Assembly (NCBI GenBank): GCA_027485995.1
Contig: JAIXPW010000001.1
Location: 1-37,842 of the forward strand
Origin: Verrucomicrobiaceae bacterium
Lineage (GTDB): Bacteria > Verrucomicrobiota > Verrucomicrobiia > Verrucomicrobiales > Akkermansiaceae
DNA: 37,842 nucleotides
Direction of reading: 5' to 3'
Numbering within the stretch: the stretch's first letter is position 1; each line of letters starts with the position of its first letter. The translations under genes and the position numbers were made by a program. Shown in pieces: positions 17,591 through 26,705 of the stretch. The notes below the pieces were generated by a model that ran no database searches, had not been told where the DNA came from, and was given only the letters and a program-made list of their open reading frames with translations.

Positions 17591-18343
17591 ATGGAGGAAC
17601 GAGATACTGTCCTAGTGGTGGAAAACGCCCGAAAGCGTTTTTCGAGTTCCTCGTTCAATTTTGAACTTCTGGTTCCCCACTTCGAAGCGAAGCGTGGCGA
17701 GTTCATCGCGGTGGTCGGTGCGAGTGGCTGCGGGAAAAGTACCTTCCTCGATCTGATCGGTTTGATCCGCAGGCCGGATCACTGCGAGAGGCTTGCCATC
17801 GTTGATGGATCTGGCAGCTTGCTGGAGCTAGACCAAGCATCCGAACGACAGCGGGCATCCGTCCGCCGCGAAAGCATCGGCTACCTGCTGCAGGATGGGG
17901 GCTTACTTTCTTGCTTGAGTGGTCGCCGCAACATAGAACTCACCCGGGCTCTCTCCGGGAAGCCATCGGGGCTGGGCGAATTCGAGCGGGTCGTGGAGCG
18001 GTTGGGGCTTGCCACGCATTTGGACTATAAGCCCGCGCTCCTGTCCGGGGGCCAGCGCCAGAGGATGGCTCTGGTCCGCGCCATGGCCAGCCGGCCAGCC
18101 CTGCTGTTGGCCGACGAGCCCACCGGTGCCGTCGACGAACTGACCGCCGTGGAGATCGTCGAAGAGTTGCGTGCCCTAGCCACAGCGATGGAGACCGCCG
18201 TGGTGATGGTGACCCACCATGCAAGTCTAGTCGCAGGGATCGCCAACCGTTGCGTGGGTTTCGACATCGACCGGCAAGGAGGCGATAAGGGGCTGACCGT
18301 CTCGATCTGCAAGGATCTCCAACCCTCCCTCGATCCCCGATGA
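17591..18343 (+). CDS. ABC transporter ATPase, MacB/LolD family
   Basis: A 250-aa ATPase with every ABC motif: Walker A GASGCGKST (43-51), Q-loop Q101, signature LSGGQ (151-155), Walker B LLLADEPTGAVD with catalytic E176, and H-loop H209 (VTHH). The DEPTGAVD phrasing and length match the LolD/MacB/FtsE branch, which powers mechanotransmission or lipoprotein release rather than classical solute import. It overlaps the permease gene by ATGA (18340-18343), so the pair is coupled. In context it would drive an envelope-spanning process for the operon's other membrane parts; the substrate is unknown. Confidence 0.93.
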   Translation: MEERDTVLVVENARKRFSSSSFNFELLVPHFEAKRGEFIAVVGASGCGKSTFLDLIGLIRRPDHCERLAIVDGSGSLLELDQASERQRASVRRESIGYLLQDGGLLSCLSGRRNIELTRALSGKPSGLGEFERVVERLGLATHLDYKPALLSGGQRQRMALVRAMASRPALLLADEPTGAVDELTAVEIVEELRALATAMETAVVMVTHHASLVAGIANRCVGFDIDRQGGDKGLTVSICKDLQPSLDPR

Positions 18344-20271
18344 CGCCGCAAGTCATACCAGAGGGAAGAATTCCAAGCCGAAGAAATAAGTCCCAGGGAC
18401 GTGCTTTGGCCGAAATGTTCCGACTGACTTTCTCGGATCTGAGGCATGACCGGATCCTACACGGGTGTACCATACTGGCCTTGGCAGGAATCGTGGCGCC
18501 TCTGCTGCTGCTCACCCAGCTCAAATACAGCTACATCGAAGGCCTGCGGGATAACCTGCGGAACAATCCAAGGCACCTAGAGATCCGACCGCGACAGATT
18601 CCCGGACTGCTCAGTCCGGATTGGTTCTCTCGCTACCAGGCAAATCCGGATACCGACTTCCTGATCCCATCCGTGGTGCAGGTTGATCGTGGCACCGCCT
18701 ATGCGATGACCCTGCTTCGTGTCGGTAGCAATCCGGAGGGACCTGGAGTGGTGGTGGATCCCGTTGCGACCGCTGACGGGGATCCGCTGCTCCGTTGGCA
18801 CGGGATTCCCGTTCCACTGGAAGGGCAGTGTGTCTTGAGTGAAGAGGCGGCGGAGGAAATGCGCGCTAATGTGGGTGATGGGGTGGAGATGAGGGTCAAG
18901 CGCGCCGGCGGTGACGTGTCCCGTCCGCAGGTTGTCATCGGCGTGGTTCCCCGCAGTACTATTGCCAAGTCCGCGATCTTGCTTCCGCTCGAAGTGACCG
19001 AGCGGATCCGCTTGTTCAAGTATGGCTTCGCGGTGCCGGAATACGATTGGCCCGGCGGGAACAAGCAGGTTTCACCGGTCTATTCGCAACTGGTGGTTCT
19101 CACCCGGAGTGATTTTCCGGAGTCGGCGAAGTATGCGCTGCAGAGCGATACCGGATTCTCGAAGCTTACATCGCTAAAGCCTGACGAGGTATTGGAGATT
19201 ACCGGGATCACACCCGCCGAAGGCTCAAAGGCATTCCTGCTGGAGACAGTGGGTCGCCCGGGTGCAGCATCAAACGTGAAGCGAGTCGTTTCGAAGCTGG
19301 GCGGGAACCCCGGCTGCATCCTTGTCTCGAACCCTTCGTTTGAAGGCACTCTTGCGGGCAGTAAAGGTCCGGTATCATTGACCGTCCGGAGCCTCGGGAT
19401 CGAGCAGCCCGGCGAGTTCCTGAAGGGAGCGCCGGCCCTTCCGGAATGGACACGCTTTGGAAAAGGGGAGGCAGGCGATCTGGGGGAATGGATACGGACC
19501 CTTGCCGTGCCCCGTGAGATAGCGGATGCAGCAGGCGATCCTCCATGGACGCTACAGATCGGTATGCCGAATGGACTTCTCTCCTTTCCGGTTACCATTG
19601 AGACTGCCGATCATGTTCCGGAGGGTAGCGCCATGGTTCCCTTCGCGCTGGGCGGGATCGTGAGAAGCGGTCAGCGAGCCGTAGGCGTCAAATACCGGGC
19701 TGAAGATGGAATCTTCATCGTCGATAGCAGCGGCTACCAGAGCCTGCGTCTCTTCGCCAAGACTCCATCCGGGGTCTCGCGTCTGGTTGAGAGCCTAGAG
19801 AATGAGGGGATCGCCTCTGACGCTGAGATCGAGGAGATCGAGAGCATCGAGCGCCTGGATTTCAATCTGGGGAAATTGATCGATATCATCAGTCTAGTCA
19901 TCGTGGGAGGTGGGGCGTCGGCGCTTGCAGGCGGCCTGCTGATTTCCATCGAACGAAAGAAGCGGGAGTTCGGCTTGCTGCGTCTCTACGGGGTTCCTTC
20001 GGAATTGCTTGTCTTCGTCATCGTCTTGCAGGCGGCAGCGATCACCTGGATCGCGCTTTCGTTCTCGATCGGGCTGTCATGTTTCTTCCAGTGGCTCGCG
20101 CCGCGGTATCTCGGCCTTTCTCTGGAGGCGACTTCCTATCGGCCCGATGTGCCTGTCGGCCAATTCACGCGGATCGCGGCGGGCGGTATGTTGATCTCCT
20201 TTTGTGTTTCGATCCTGACATCCATGAGGATCCTTAAGATCGAGCCGGCAGATTCGATCCGGTGGCGTTAG
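18340..20271 (+). CDS. ABC transporter permease, MacB/FtsX-like, 643 aa
   Basis: One transmembrane segment sits near the N-terminus (residues 43-61, CTILALAGIVAPLLLLTQL). About 450 residues of periplasmic domain follow, then three membrane segments in the last 135 residues (around 515-538, 555-582 and 612-635). This 1+3 topology with a large periplasmic domain is typical of MacB/LolC/FtsX permeases. The cytoplasmic loop IERKKREFGLLRLYG is the classic FtsX coupling region. The C-terminal ILKIEPADSIRWR also fits the family (LRPxEALR-like). It is the last gene of the plus-strand operon and ends 18 bp from the convergent transglutaminase-like gene. Confidence 0.9.
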   Translation: MTPQVIPEGRIPSRRNKSQGRALAEMFRLTFSDLRHDRILHGCTILALAGIVAPLLLLTQLKYSYIEGLRDNLRNNPRHLEIRPRQIPGLLSPDWFSRYQANPDTDFLIPSVVQVDRGTAYAMTLLRVGSNPEGPGVVVDPVATADGDPLLRWHGIPVPLEGQCVLSEEAAEEMRANVGDGVEMRVKRAGGDVSRPQVVIGVVPRSTIAKSAILLPLEVTERIRLFKYGFAVPEYDWPGGNKQVSPVYSQLVVLTRSDFPESAKYALQSDTGFSKLTSLKPDEVLEITGITPAEGSKAFLLETVGRPGAASNVKRVVSKLGGNPGCILVSNPSFEGTLAGSKGPVSLTVRSLGIEQPGEFLKGAPALPEWTRFGKGEAGDLGEWIRTLAVPREIADAAGDPPWTLQIGMPNGLLSFPVTIETADHVPEGSAMVPFALGGIVRSGQRAVGVKYRAEDGIFIVDSSGYQSLRLFAKTPSGVSRLVESLENEGIASDAEIEEIESIERLDFNLGKLIDIISLVIVGGGASALAGGLLISIERKKREFGLLRLYGVPSELLVFVIVLQAAAITWIALSFSIGLSCFFQWLAPRYLGLSLEATSYRPDVPVGQFTRIAAGGMLISFCVSILTSMRILKIEPADSIRWR

Positions 20272-20289
20272 GCGGGTCCAGGCCCGGCT

Positions 20290-21492
20290 TCATCTCTTGA
20301 TCTGAAAGCTGACCGCCTCATGAAATTCCCCGGTGTTGAGTGGAGTGTCACTTGCAAGGACGATCAGAATCAAATCCCCCTGGTCATCGGGAAGGCGGTC
20401 CAGGTCCATTTTGATCTCCCACAACGGATCATCCGGCATCCGGCCATTCGAACGGAAGACTTCCTTTTGAATGGAATCGTCCAGGGCAGCTTTGCGAGAG
20501 GACTTGTAGATCATGGGCATAAGGCGCACCAGAGGACGCTCTGGATCCAGCCTGAACACTAGCCGCGTGTCACTGCTCCTGAGGAATGGTGCCAGATGAC
20601 TCTGAAACCGCATGCCCATCTTGAAGAAGTGCGGCTTGATGGATGGCAGCGCATCGAACTTGGTCCGTGCCCAGGGCTTGTCCAGGAACTGCCAGCGTTC
20701 GCCCTCGGGAAAATGCGAGAAGATGAATTCTTCCGGAGGCACCAGGAAGAAGCCTTCGTAGTCCTTTGCCGTCGATGCCCATGTCACATCCAACAAGTAC
20801 CACTGGGCATCGATCTTGACCGCATTCCATGCGTGGCGCCCGCCCAAGGTATCCTGCATGCCTTCCGGCACGAAGCCGGCGATAGTCTCGCAAGGAATCC
20901 CGAGATCCTTGCAGAGGGCCTGCACCAGCTGGGCATAGCCGGCGCAGACCGCGCTGCGATAACGTAGGACATCTTCCGGTTGCGTGGTTTCCATCCTCGC
21001 AAGGTCGTATCGGATATTGCGCGCGACCCATAGGAACGCGGCGCGGACCTGGTGCACCGGCGTGCCGCTGGGGACTTTCCGCAAGGATGAGACCAAGGTT
21101 CCGAGCGATTGGCCGGCGGATTCGGGAAGGGATTCCACGAACCGGTCAACTTCAGCGAAGCGGGCGATTCGAGGCGAGATTGGCGGCATTGCTGCGCCCC
21201 TCGAGGGAGGAGTTTCCACAGGGAGCTTATCGAGGGTTGAAGTTTCGTTGCCTCGGTAGCGATCATCGTATGTTTGCGAGATTGGTTGGCCGAATATCAC
21301 CCGCCAGATCGATACCACAGGCTTGACCATCACCCAGGCAAGTGCCAACCCAGCAATCAATAGACCCCAGCGGACCAGCGGCGAGCTACCGGACAAGCGC
21401 GGGGAATAACGCCCGGCTCTGCGTAAGCCCGATTCGCTCCGCCTCCCGGAGTATGCTCTCCGGGAGGAAGCTTTCGAATTCCGATAGCTCAT
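20290..21492 (-). CDS. membrane-anchored transglutaminase-like protein, 400 aa
   Basis: A basic N-terminus rich in Arg and Ser is followed by one transmembrane segment (residues ~40-58, VRWGLLIAGLALAWVMV). The transglutaminase-like core has its full catalytic triad: C183 in SAVCAGYAQL, H220 in GGRHAWNAV and D235 in WYLLDVTW. Such domains act as cysteine proteases, transglutaminases or peptide cyclases; bacterial membrane-anchored versions usually work outside the cytoplasm on proteins or peptidoglycan. The C-terminal ~150 residues are beta-rich and of unknown role. It is the last gene of the minus-strand run, 27 bp after the lipoprotein gene. Confidence 0.88.
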   Translation of the reverse strand: MSYRNSKASSRRAYSGRRSESGLRRAGRYSPRLSGSSPLVRWGLLIAGLALAWVMVKPVVSIWRVIFGQPISQTYDDRYRGNETSTLDKLPVETPPSRGAAMPPISPRIARFAEVDRFVESLPESAGQSLGTLVSSLRKVPSGTPVHQVRAAFLWVARNIRYDLARMETTQPEDVLRYRSAVCAGYAQLVQALCKDLGIPCETIAGFVPEGMQDTLGGRHAWNAVKIDAQWYLLDVTWASTAKDYEGFFLVPPEEFIFSHFPEGERWQFLDKPWARTKFDALPSIKPHFFKMGMRFQSHLAPFLRSSDTRLVFRLDPERPLVRLMPMIYKSSRKAALDDSIQKEVFRSNGRMPDDPLWEIKMDLDRLPDDQGDLILIVLASDTPLNTGEFHEAVSFQIKR

Positions 21493-21519
21493 GAAGATTA
21501 AGTGCCTGAGATCGTAACT

Positions 21520-22005
21520 TCACCGGAGGTACTCCACCTCGAAGTCACTAATGTAAACCGCCTTTCCGGTTTTAGGTTCGCTCTCCAAGACACGCTTATT
21601 GTTGTCCACCGGCTGGTTCGTCTTGGTGTCGACGATTACCACCGCCGGTTTTGTGGAGCCTCGTGAACTGGGCGTCCGCACAGCAACATAGCGGTATTTA
21701 CCTTGTGCTCGCTTGTATTGCGCAGCTTTTTGGGCTGCGTAGCGTTGGTCCTCGGCGCTTGCTGCGATCTCGCCAGCAACCACGATCGTCGCCGCTTGAA
21801 AAATGGTATCGGGGCTTACTGGCCTGTTGTTGACAACGTCGTTAATCACCGTTTGTCCCGCAGCAATAAGCGCCCCCGTCCGAATGATATCTCCGTTGGG
21901 CGAGCTGTTATAACTGCCTGAACAACCCGGGAGTAACACGAATAAAGCTACGGGGAGATATGGAAGCTGCTTACTGACATTTGCTTTATGAATTAATTTT
22001 TTCAT
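21520..22005 (-). CDS. small lipoprotein, 161 aa
   Basis: The N-terminus has a basic start, a hydrophobic stretch and a lipobox LLPGC with the lipidated cysteine at residue 28, so the protein is expected to be anchored in a membrane facing the periplasm. The mature part starts with a Ser/Gly/Asn-rich linker. It contains VVNNRPVSPDTIFQAATIV, a Lys/Ala/Tyr-rich helix (RYAAQKAAQYKRAQGKYRY) and a beta-rich end (AVYISDFEVEYLR). The start codon directly follows the stop of the SUMF1-like gene with no spacer. No family is recognised. Confidence 0.8.
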   Translation of the reverse strand: MKKLIHKANVSKQLPYLPVALFVLLPGCSGSYNSSPNGDIIRTGALIAAGQTVINDVVNNRPVSPDTIFQAATIVVAGEIAASAEDQRYAAQKAAQYKRAQGKYRYVAVRTPSSRGSTKPAVVIVDTKTNQPVDNNKRVLESEPKTGKAVYISDFEVEYLR

Positions 22006-24369
22006 CTATTTATTAGTTAATCTAATGTATTTCTTTACCTCGTCTTGGTCCAAATATTTCATACAAAGCGGATTCCCCAACTCGCGTCCGATTTTCCACA
22101 AACGAATCGCCTCCTTGCCGTCCTGAGTGACTCCATCGACCCCATTGAAATAGATGAAGCCCAACTGCCCATAGGCGCTAGCTATTCCGCATTCCGCCGC
22201 ATCGTTGTAGAAATCTATAGCTTTCCTCGGATTCGTCTCCCAAGCGACTGTCTTGGCCAGCCAGCCTTCACGATAGGCAAGCCCCATGCGATGAAAGGCG
22301 ATGGGGCATGCCTGCTCCACCGCTGCATGCAAAAGGTCCTTACCCTTGGCTGCGACGTTGCGATCATTGCGGCCGCGATTGAGAAACTCGACTGCCGCGA
22401 AGAATGTGCCCATCGGGTTCGCTTCGTTCTGGGCACGCTGGTAGCAGGCAAGTGCCTGATCGAAGTTCTCTCCAGTGCCGATGCCATTCTGATGGCAGTA
22501 GCCAAGCTCGACCAAGGCATCGGAGTCGCAGGTGCTCTCGGCGAGCAAGTGCCAGAGGCCGAAGATCTCCTTGCGAGCGGCTTCACCCTTTTCCCCGGCG
22601 AACTTGAAGCGGGGATTTGCTTGGCTAAAAAGACTCGAGATCGTTCCGATGACGGGGTCCGACTGTTGCAGGGCGATCAGCTTGAGAGCTCCCCTGAGGC
22701 GCTTTACCTTCAACGCAGTAATCGACTCCCCGCCGTCGAGGAGCTTATTTGCTTCAGCCATTTGGTTCGAGATCTTCTCGGAGAACGCCTCGGCATCAGG
22801 GGTATCCCCCAAGCTCGCGATCCTTGCCTTTGCCTGCGCCGGGTTGCAGAGGGCTCCCCTGCCATCCCAAAAGCTTTTGGCGATTTCGAGGGTGGCCTCC
22901 TTGCTGCCCAATTCCGCAGCGAGCATAAGTTGCTGAAAGGCTCTTCGCTCTTCGTCGCATATCACCTTGGTTAGCTGTTCCCTTCTGGGTTCATCTGTCA
23001 CCAAGGCCCTTTCGCGGCGATCTCCATTCCGCTCGCGGATCACTTTGGCCAGCTCTAGGTGGGTGGAAGAGTCCTTCGGATCATCCGCTACGCGTTTCCC
23101 GATGGAGCGCTCGACAAGTTCCCAAGCGATCTCTTTGTCCTCCCCCTCGCCCTTGTCCGCTACTTGCTTGAAAAGTTCGATAGCATCATTTTCCCTGCCC
23201 GGCACTTGGGCGAAAGTTCGGCCCAGAGCCAGCATCTCGGCCGGGCTGGCATTGCCCTCCAAGACCAGGCGCTCGAGTTTCTTCTCATTCGGGCTTGCTT
23301 GCTCAGCAGGCTTGATCTCATCCGCACGCGACTTTCCCCGGAGAGCCGATTGTCTATCCTCAGCTTGATCCAAAATCTCGGCGATCTGCTGCTCCTGTTC
23401 CTTGCGAGCCTTGGGATCGAGCTTGATGGTGACTCCTAACAGGAGGCGAAATCCGACGTTGTCTCCCTTGTTTCCCTGAAGTGGAATTCTTGTCACACGG
23501 AAGCCCTGTTTGGGTGTAGAGTAGTCACATCCCATGACCTGACAGCCGAGACTGTTTTCTTCCAAGGTGTAGAGATCTCCCATCATCTCACGGACATTTC
23601 CTACCATGTCATGAAATCCCAAGGGATTGGGCTTCTTGAGCATGACCCCCCTGACCTTCCCGTCGGCCGAGTCAGCATGGCCATACCACTCGAAGTCGTT
23701 AAGGCGGTCATCCGGATAGGGAAAAAGATTGTAGAAGACGTTCTCTGGGACTTTGTTCCCCCCGCGAGCTGCGAATTCCCACTCGGCTGCGGTAGGAAGC
23801 CGGAGCACGGGTTCCCGGTCATTCTGACTCGTGAGCTGGGTCGGCCACCTCTCGCTTTTGGTAATCCAAGTTGTGAACTGCTCCGCGAACAGTTCCATCT
23901 GGGCCTTCGATACGTTCCGGACCGGGAGTGCCGACTCGCTGCCGGTCTGCCATTTTCCTGCGGTCACGGCCTGCCATTGCCTTTCCGTGACCTCGTGTTT
24001 GCCCAGATAGTAGAACCATTCCTTCCCGTCCTTTTCATCGGACCGGATGAAGCTGCCCGGGATCGTTGCAATCCGGTTGGCTTCCTTGAACCGACCTTCG
24101 TCGGATTCGGAGTTCCCGAGTTTGACCTTCACGGCCGAGGCGGGATTGTCGGCCTTCCGTTCATTGATGACCACAGCGACGAAGGTCATGAAATTCGGAT
24201 CGTTCTGATAGGGCAGGACAATTTCATCGGGCAATGCCGCTGCCCGGGCACTACCATCAGGAATGAGGAACAGAAGAAAGCAACACAAGACCTTCGGGAG
24301 CATTTGCGAGAGGCGATGGAAGACTATTACGGCGAGTTGCACACCAGCCTGTGAGGGCTGGCGCTCCAT
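22006..24369 (-). CDS. secreted SUMF1/FGE-like protein with Sel1 repeats, 787 aa
   Basis: The ATG at 24369 gives a signal peptide ending ...LIPDGSARAAA; ATG 24303 is an alternative, and the frame is open to 24543 without a better start. Residues ~103-312 form a formylglycine-generating-enzyme-like (SUMF1) domain: WFYYLGKHEVTERQW, RLPTAAEWEFAARGG, HDMVGNVREM and NVGFRLLLG. The canonical GGSW and cysteine-containing active-site segment is not recognisable (the region reads CQVMGCDYSTPKQGFRV), so catalysis is doubtful and a binding role is more likely. A helical linker follows, then Sel1-type repeats over the last ~160 residues (LVELGYCHQNGIGTGENFDQA, AFHRMGLAYREGW, AYGQLGFIYFNG). The product is probably periplasmic. 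It is followed without spacer by the lipoprotein gene. Confidence 0.83.
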   Translation of the reverse strand: MERQPSQAGVQLAVIVFHRLSQMLPKVLCCFLLFLIPDGSARAAALPDEIVLPYQNDPNFMTFVAVVINERKADNPASAVKVKLGNSESDEGRFKEANRIATIPGSFIRSDEKDGKEWFYYLGKHEVTERQWQAVTAGKWQTGSESALPVRNVSKAQMELFAEQFTTWITKSERWPTQLTSQNDREPVLRLPTAAEWEFAARGGNKVPENVFYNLFPYPDDRLNDFEWYGHADSADGKVRGVMLKKPNPLGFHDMVGNVREMMGDLYTLEENSLGCQVMGCDYSTPKQGFRVTRIPLQGNKGDNVGFRLLLGVTIKLDPKARKEQEQQIAEILDQAEDRQSALRGKSRADEIKPAEQASPNEKKLERLVLEGNASPAEMLALGRTFAQVPGRENDAIELFKQVADKGEGEDKEIAWELVERSIGKRVADDPKDSSTHLELAKVIRERNGDRRERALVTDEPRREQLTKVICDEERRAFQQLMLAAELGSKEATLEIAKSFWDGRGALCNPAQAKARIASLGDTPDAEAFSEKISNQMAEANKLLDGGESITALKVKRLRGALKLIALQQSDPVIGTISSLFSQANPRFKFAGEKGEAARKEIFGLWHLLAESTCDSDALVELGYCHQNGIGTGENFDQALACYQRAQNEANPMGTFFAAVEFLNRGRNDRNVAAKGKDLLHAAVEQACPIAFHRMGLAYREGWLAKTVAWETNPRKAIDFYNDAAECGIASAYGQLGFIYFNGVDGVTQDGKEAIRLWKIGRELGNPLCMKYLDQDEVKKYIRLTNK

Positions 24370-24682
24370 CGTCATCAAACTGCTCCGTCCCCTCATCGAA
24401 GTAGGGCAAAAACGACGCAAAGTCGCATTGCGGAGGGATTCTGTCATGCCGGGGTAGAACGGAAATTGGAACACGAGGACAGGGACTGAAACAAAAGAAT
24501 CGTGGTCAAATACTCCAGCTAATTCAATGTTTTTTTGTCTCAAAATGGGGTAGAATCGACTCGTCAGGGTAGCATGGCGAGTTTTTCGTCGTTCTCGTAA
24601 TTTTCTCGCAAATGCGTCGCTTTGGGAGAAAGCAACATCACGCGTAGCATGTGAGCTATCAGTTGAGATGGGCGACTACACA
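24370..24682. other. intergenic region upstream of the SUMF1-like gene
   Basis: About 310 bp without a supported gene, apart from the extended open frame of the SUMF1-like gene up to 24543. It is more AT-rich around 24520-24600, with T-runs (TGTTTTTTTGTC at 24528-24539). It is the likely place for a promoter of the SUMF1-like/lipoprotein/transglutaminase genes, but no clear -35/-10 pair can be named. Confidence 0.4.
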
Positions 24683-25345
24683 TCAATTCCAATAAAGATG
24701 AAGGTTCTTTGTCACCTTCTTGGTCTTCATGTTGATCCGCTCAATATGAATGTGCTTGTCTGCAATATCTCCCTCTTTTGTCCGGATCTGCGTGATCCAG
24801 TCCTTGTTTTTTCCTTGGTAGCGCTTGATGCCGGGTGCTTCATGGACGAGTTCCATCTTTCGAACCGCCCTTTTTGTCATCTCGAAAGTCTTGGCCTTGT
24901 TCAAGGTGTCCACCGACCTGGTTCCTTTATCGGTTTGCTTCAGCGGGGTTTCCTTGAAGGAATATCTGGTGCTCTGGCGGTTGGTTTTTGCTTCGACCTT
25001 TTGCTTGGGCTTGACGGCTTCCTTCGCCGACTTGTCCGCGCGCATTTTCACTCTATTATCGATATTCTTTCTCTCGCCGCTGCGCTTGTCATGTCGAAAG
25101 GTAATGTCCTTCTTGGCAGGCTGCACCGACTCCTTCGCCTTTGGCTTCACGGTCGGCTGATCGCGCTTCACCTCCGGGCGCCGGGCCTTCTCCGCCCTGA
25201 CACTCCGGGATTCGGGGCGCTGAGGCTTTGGCGCATTAGGCCTTCCTCTCTCGGCCGCCATTGCAGGATCCAAGGAGAGCGAGAGGGAGATCAGTAGCAG
25301 TAACTTGACGGCGAGGACTCCGGGTAAGATGGTTGATTTTCTCAT
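24683..25345 (-). CDS. very basic secreted protein, 220 aa
   Basis: A clear signal peptide (residues 1-30, VLAVKLLLLISLSLSLDPAMA|AE) is followed by ~110 residues of Lys/Arg/Pro-rich, probably disordered sequence. A more ordered C-terminal ~75 residues ends HIHIERINMKTKKVTKNLHLYW. The mature protein must have a very high pI. The layout of disordered linker plus a compact C-terminal domain with His residues recalls secreted nucleases or toxins, but no catalytic motif can be assigned, so this stays open. Its ATG overlaps the stop of the upstream gene by ATGA, so it is coupled to the 25342-26097 membrane protein. Confidence 0.75.
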   Translation of the reverse strand: MRKSTILPGVLAVKLLLLISLSLSLDPAMAAERGRPNAPKPQRPESRSVRAEKARRPEVKRDQPTVKPKAKESVQPAKKDITFRHDKRSGERKNIDNRVKMRADKSAKEAVKPKQKVEAKTNRQSTRYSFKETPLKQTDKGTRSVDTLNKAKTFEMTKRAVRKMELVHEAPGIKRYQGKNKDWITQIRTKEGDIADKHIHIERINMKTKKVTKNLHLYWN

Positions 25346-26097
25346 TGCTGGGAAAGGGGGACGACGCTGCGCATGCTCTTCAAAAGCGACATTGCGTTCT
25401 CATAGCCGGATTGTGCTTCCTTCACGACTTGGGGTGAAATGTTGAGGATCATGTCCTTCCCTTGGGTGAGAAGCTGGGTTCCGCGGTTGGGGGTCACCTT
25501 CACGACTTCCTTGAAACGTGGCTTCTTCATCGCATCAATGGCGTCCTGAAGTCGGCTCCCGGTGCCCTCGAAGTTCATTGTCGCATGACCGTTGGCGTTG
25601 GCTTGCAGGCTGGCGAGTTCATTCTTCTCTGCGTCCGTAGCCCAATCCTTCAGGTAGATGTTGAGGCTTCTGGATAGCTCCTCCGCCGACTCGACCAGAT
25701 CGACGTAGGCGACCCAGTCGTGCGCGGGGATTTCGCTGGCGAAAGTGAAGGGCTGGGAGCGAGCCTCCAGCATCAGGGCCGTCAAGTACCAGGTGCAGAG
25801 GCTTTCGAGATATCGATCCTCCGCGATCTGGTAGGCCAAGACATGCCGTTGGTAGGATGACTGCAGGGATCTCAAGATCGCCAAGTTTTCCGCCTTCTCC
25901 TCATCATCTGAGCCGGAATTGCCGTCTTCCTCGTCGTCGTTGAACCAAGAAATTTCTTCTGATCCGACCTCGTCTCGATCATGGCTGAAGAACTTGTAAC
26001 CCACTCCCAGTAGAAGGACGAAGACGATGACTCCGAGCAGGATCGGAACAAAGGGCGAGCGGGTCGGGATAGGACGGCCTTTGCGGACTGGGTGCAT
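25342..26097 (-). CDS. single-pass membrane protein, 251 aa
   Basis: A short basic N-terminus (MHPVRKGRPIPTRS) precedes one transmembrane segment at residues ~18-36 (VPILLGVIVFVLLLGVGYKFF). An acidic linker (DDEEDGNSGSDDEEKAE) and a helical extracytoplasmic domain follow. It is the first gene of the minus-strand run and overlaps the basic secreted protein gene by four bases. The opposite charges of its acidic linker and the basic partner are notable. The family is unrecognised. The promoter should lie within 26098-26445. Confidence 0.75.
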   Translation of the reverse strand: MHPVRKGRPIPTRSPFVPILLGVIVFVLLLGVGYKFFSHDRDEVGSEEISWFNDDEEDGNSGSDDEEKAENLAILRSLQSSYQRHVLAYQIAEDRYLESLCTWYLTALMLEARSQPFTFASEIPAHDWVAYVDLVESAEELSRSLNIYLKDWATDAEKNELASLQANANGHATMNFEGTGSRLQDAIDAMKKPRFKEVVKVTPNRGTQLLTQGKDMILNISPQVVKEAQSGYENAMSLLKSMRSVVPLSQQ

Positions 26098-26445
26098 GGG
26101 GGGTATGTTTTTCTGAGAATACGGGAGGGCATCGATTTGACTTTGGAAGAGCCAGATTTGGCCGCATCCCTTTCAAGCCCCGTCATGGAATAAAATTTGA
26201 GTCGAACATGGCGAGAAAAAATTCTGGTTCTTCCCGAGTTTTAGCGGGTGGCACCCGGTCGCGGTTTTAGCAGCCTGTCGTAGTTAGAACCGGGAAAAAT
26301 CCATACCGCCCAACCCCGCCCAACCTCTAAACGATTTATCCGACTTGCCGTTGGAAAATGAATGTAAGCCTCAGAGTCTGCCTAAAAATGACTCCAAACA
26401 CTTGTTGGGCTGTACTTTTGTTCTTGGATCCGAGAGAAGCTCGGA
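26098..26445. other. intergenic region between minus-strand operon and IS5 fragment
   Basis: About 350 bp with no supported gene. It must contain the promoter for the minus-strand genes starting at 26097. A possible -10 (TATTCT on the minus strand, about 26117-26122) is visible, but no matching -35 was found. The right part may include the left end of the IS5-type element; I could not identify its terminal inverted repeat. Confidence 0.4.
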
Positions 26446-26705
26446 ATGCCCGACTACCCAAGCAGCCTCAACGATTCGGAATGGGAGGTCATCCGACCTC
26501 TTTTGCCTCACAGTCCCCTGACGATGCGGGGTCGTCCGCGCGAGCACTCCCGACGCAGTATTCTCAACGGAATCTTCTACATTCTCCGAACAGGTGGAGC
26601 GTGGCGGATGATGCCCAATGACCTGCCCCACTTGAAGACCTGCTACCACTACCTCCGGCTCTGGGCCAAACAAGGGCACTGGGAGCGGATCCATCATGCG
26701 ATCCG
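26446..26705 (+). mobile_element. IS5-family insertion sequence remnant
   Basis: Only the first ~86 codons of the transposase survive. The DDE catalytic domain and the right end are gone, replaced by the TPR-tail/KilA-N block. Terminal inverted repeats and target duplications were not found by eye. Confidence 0.7.
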
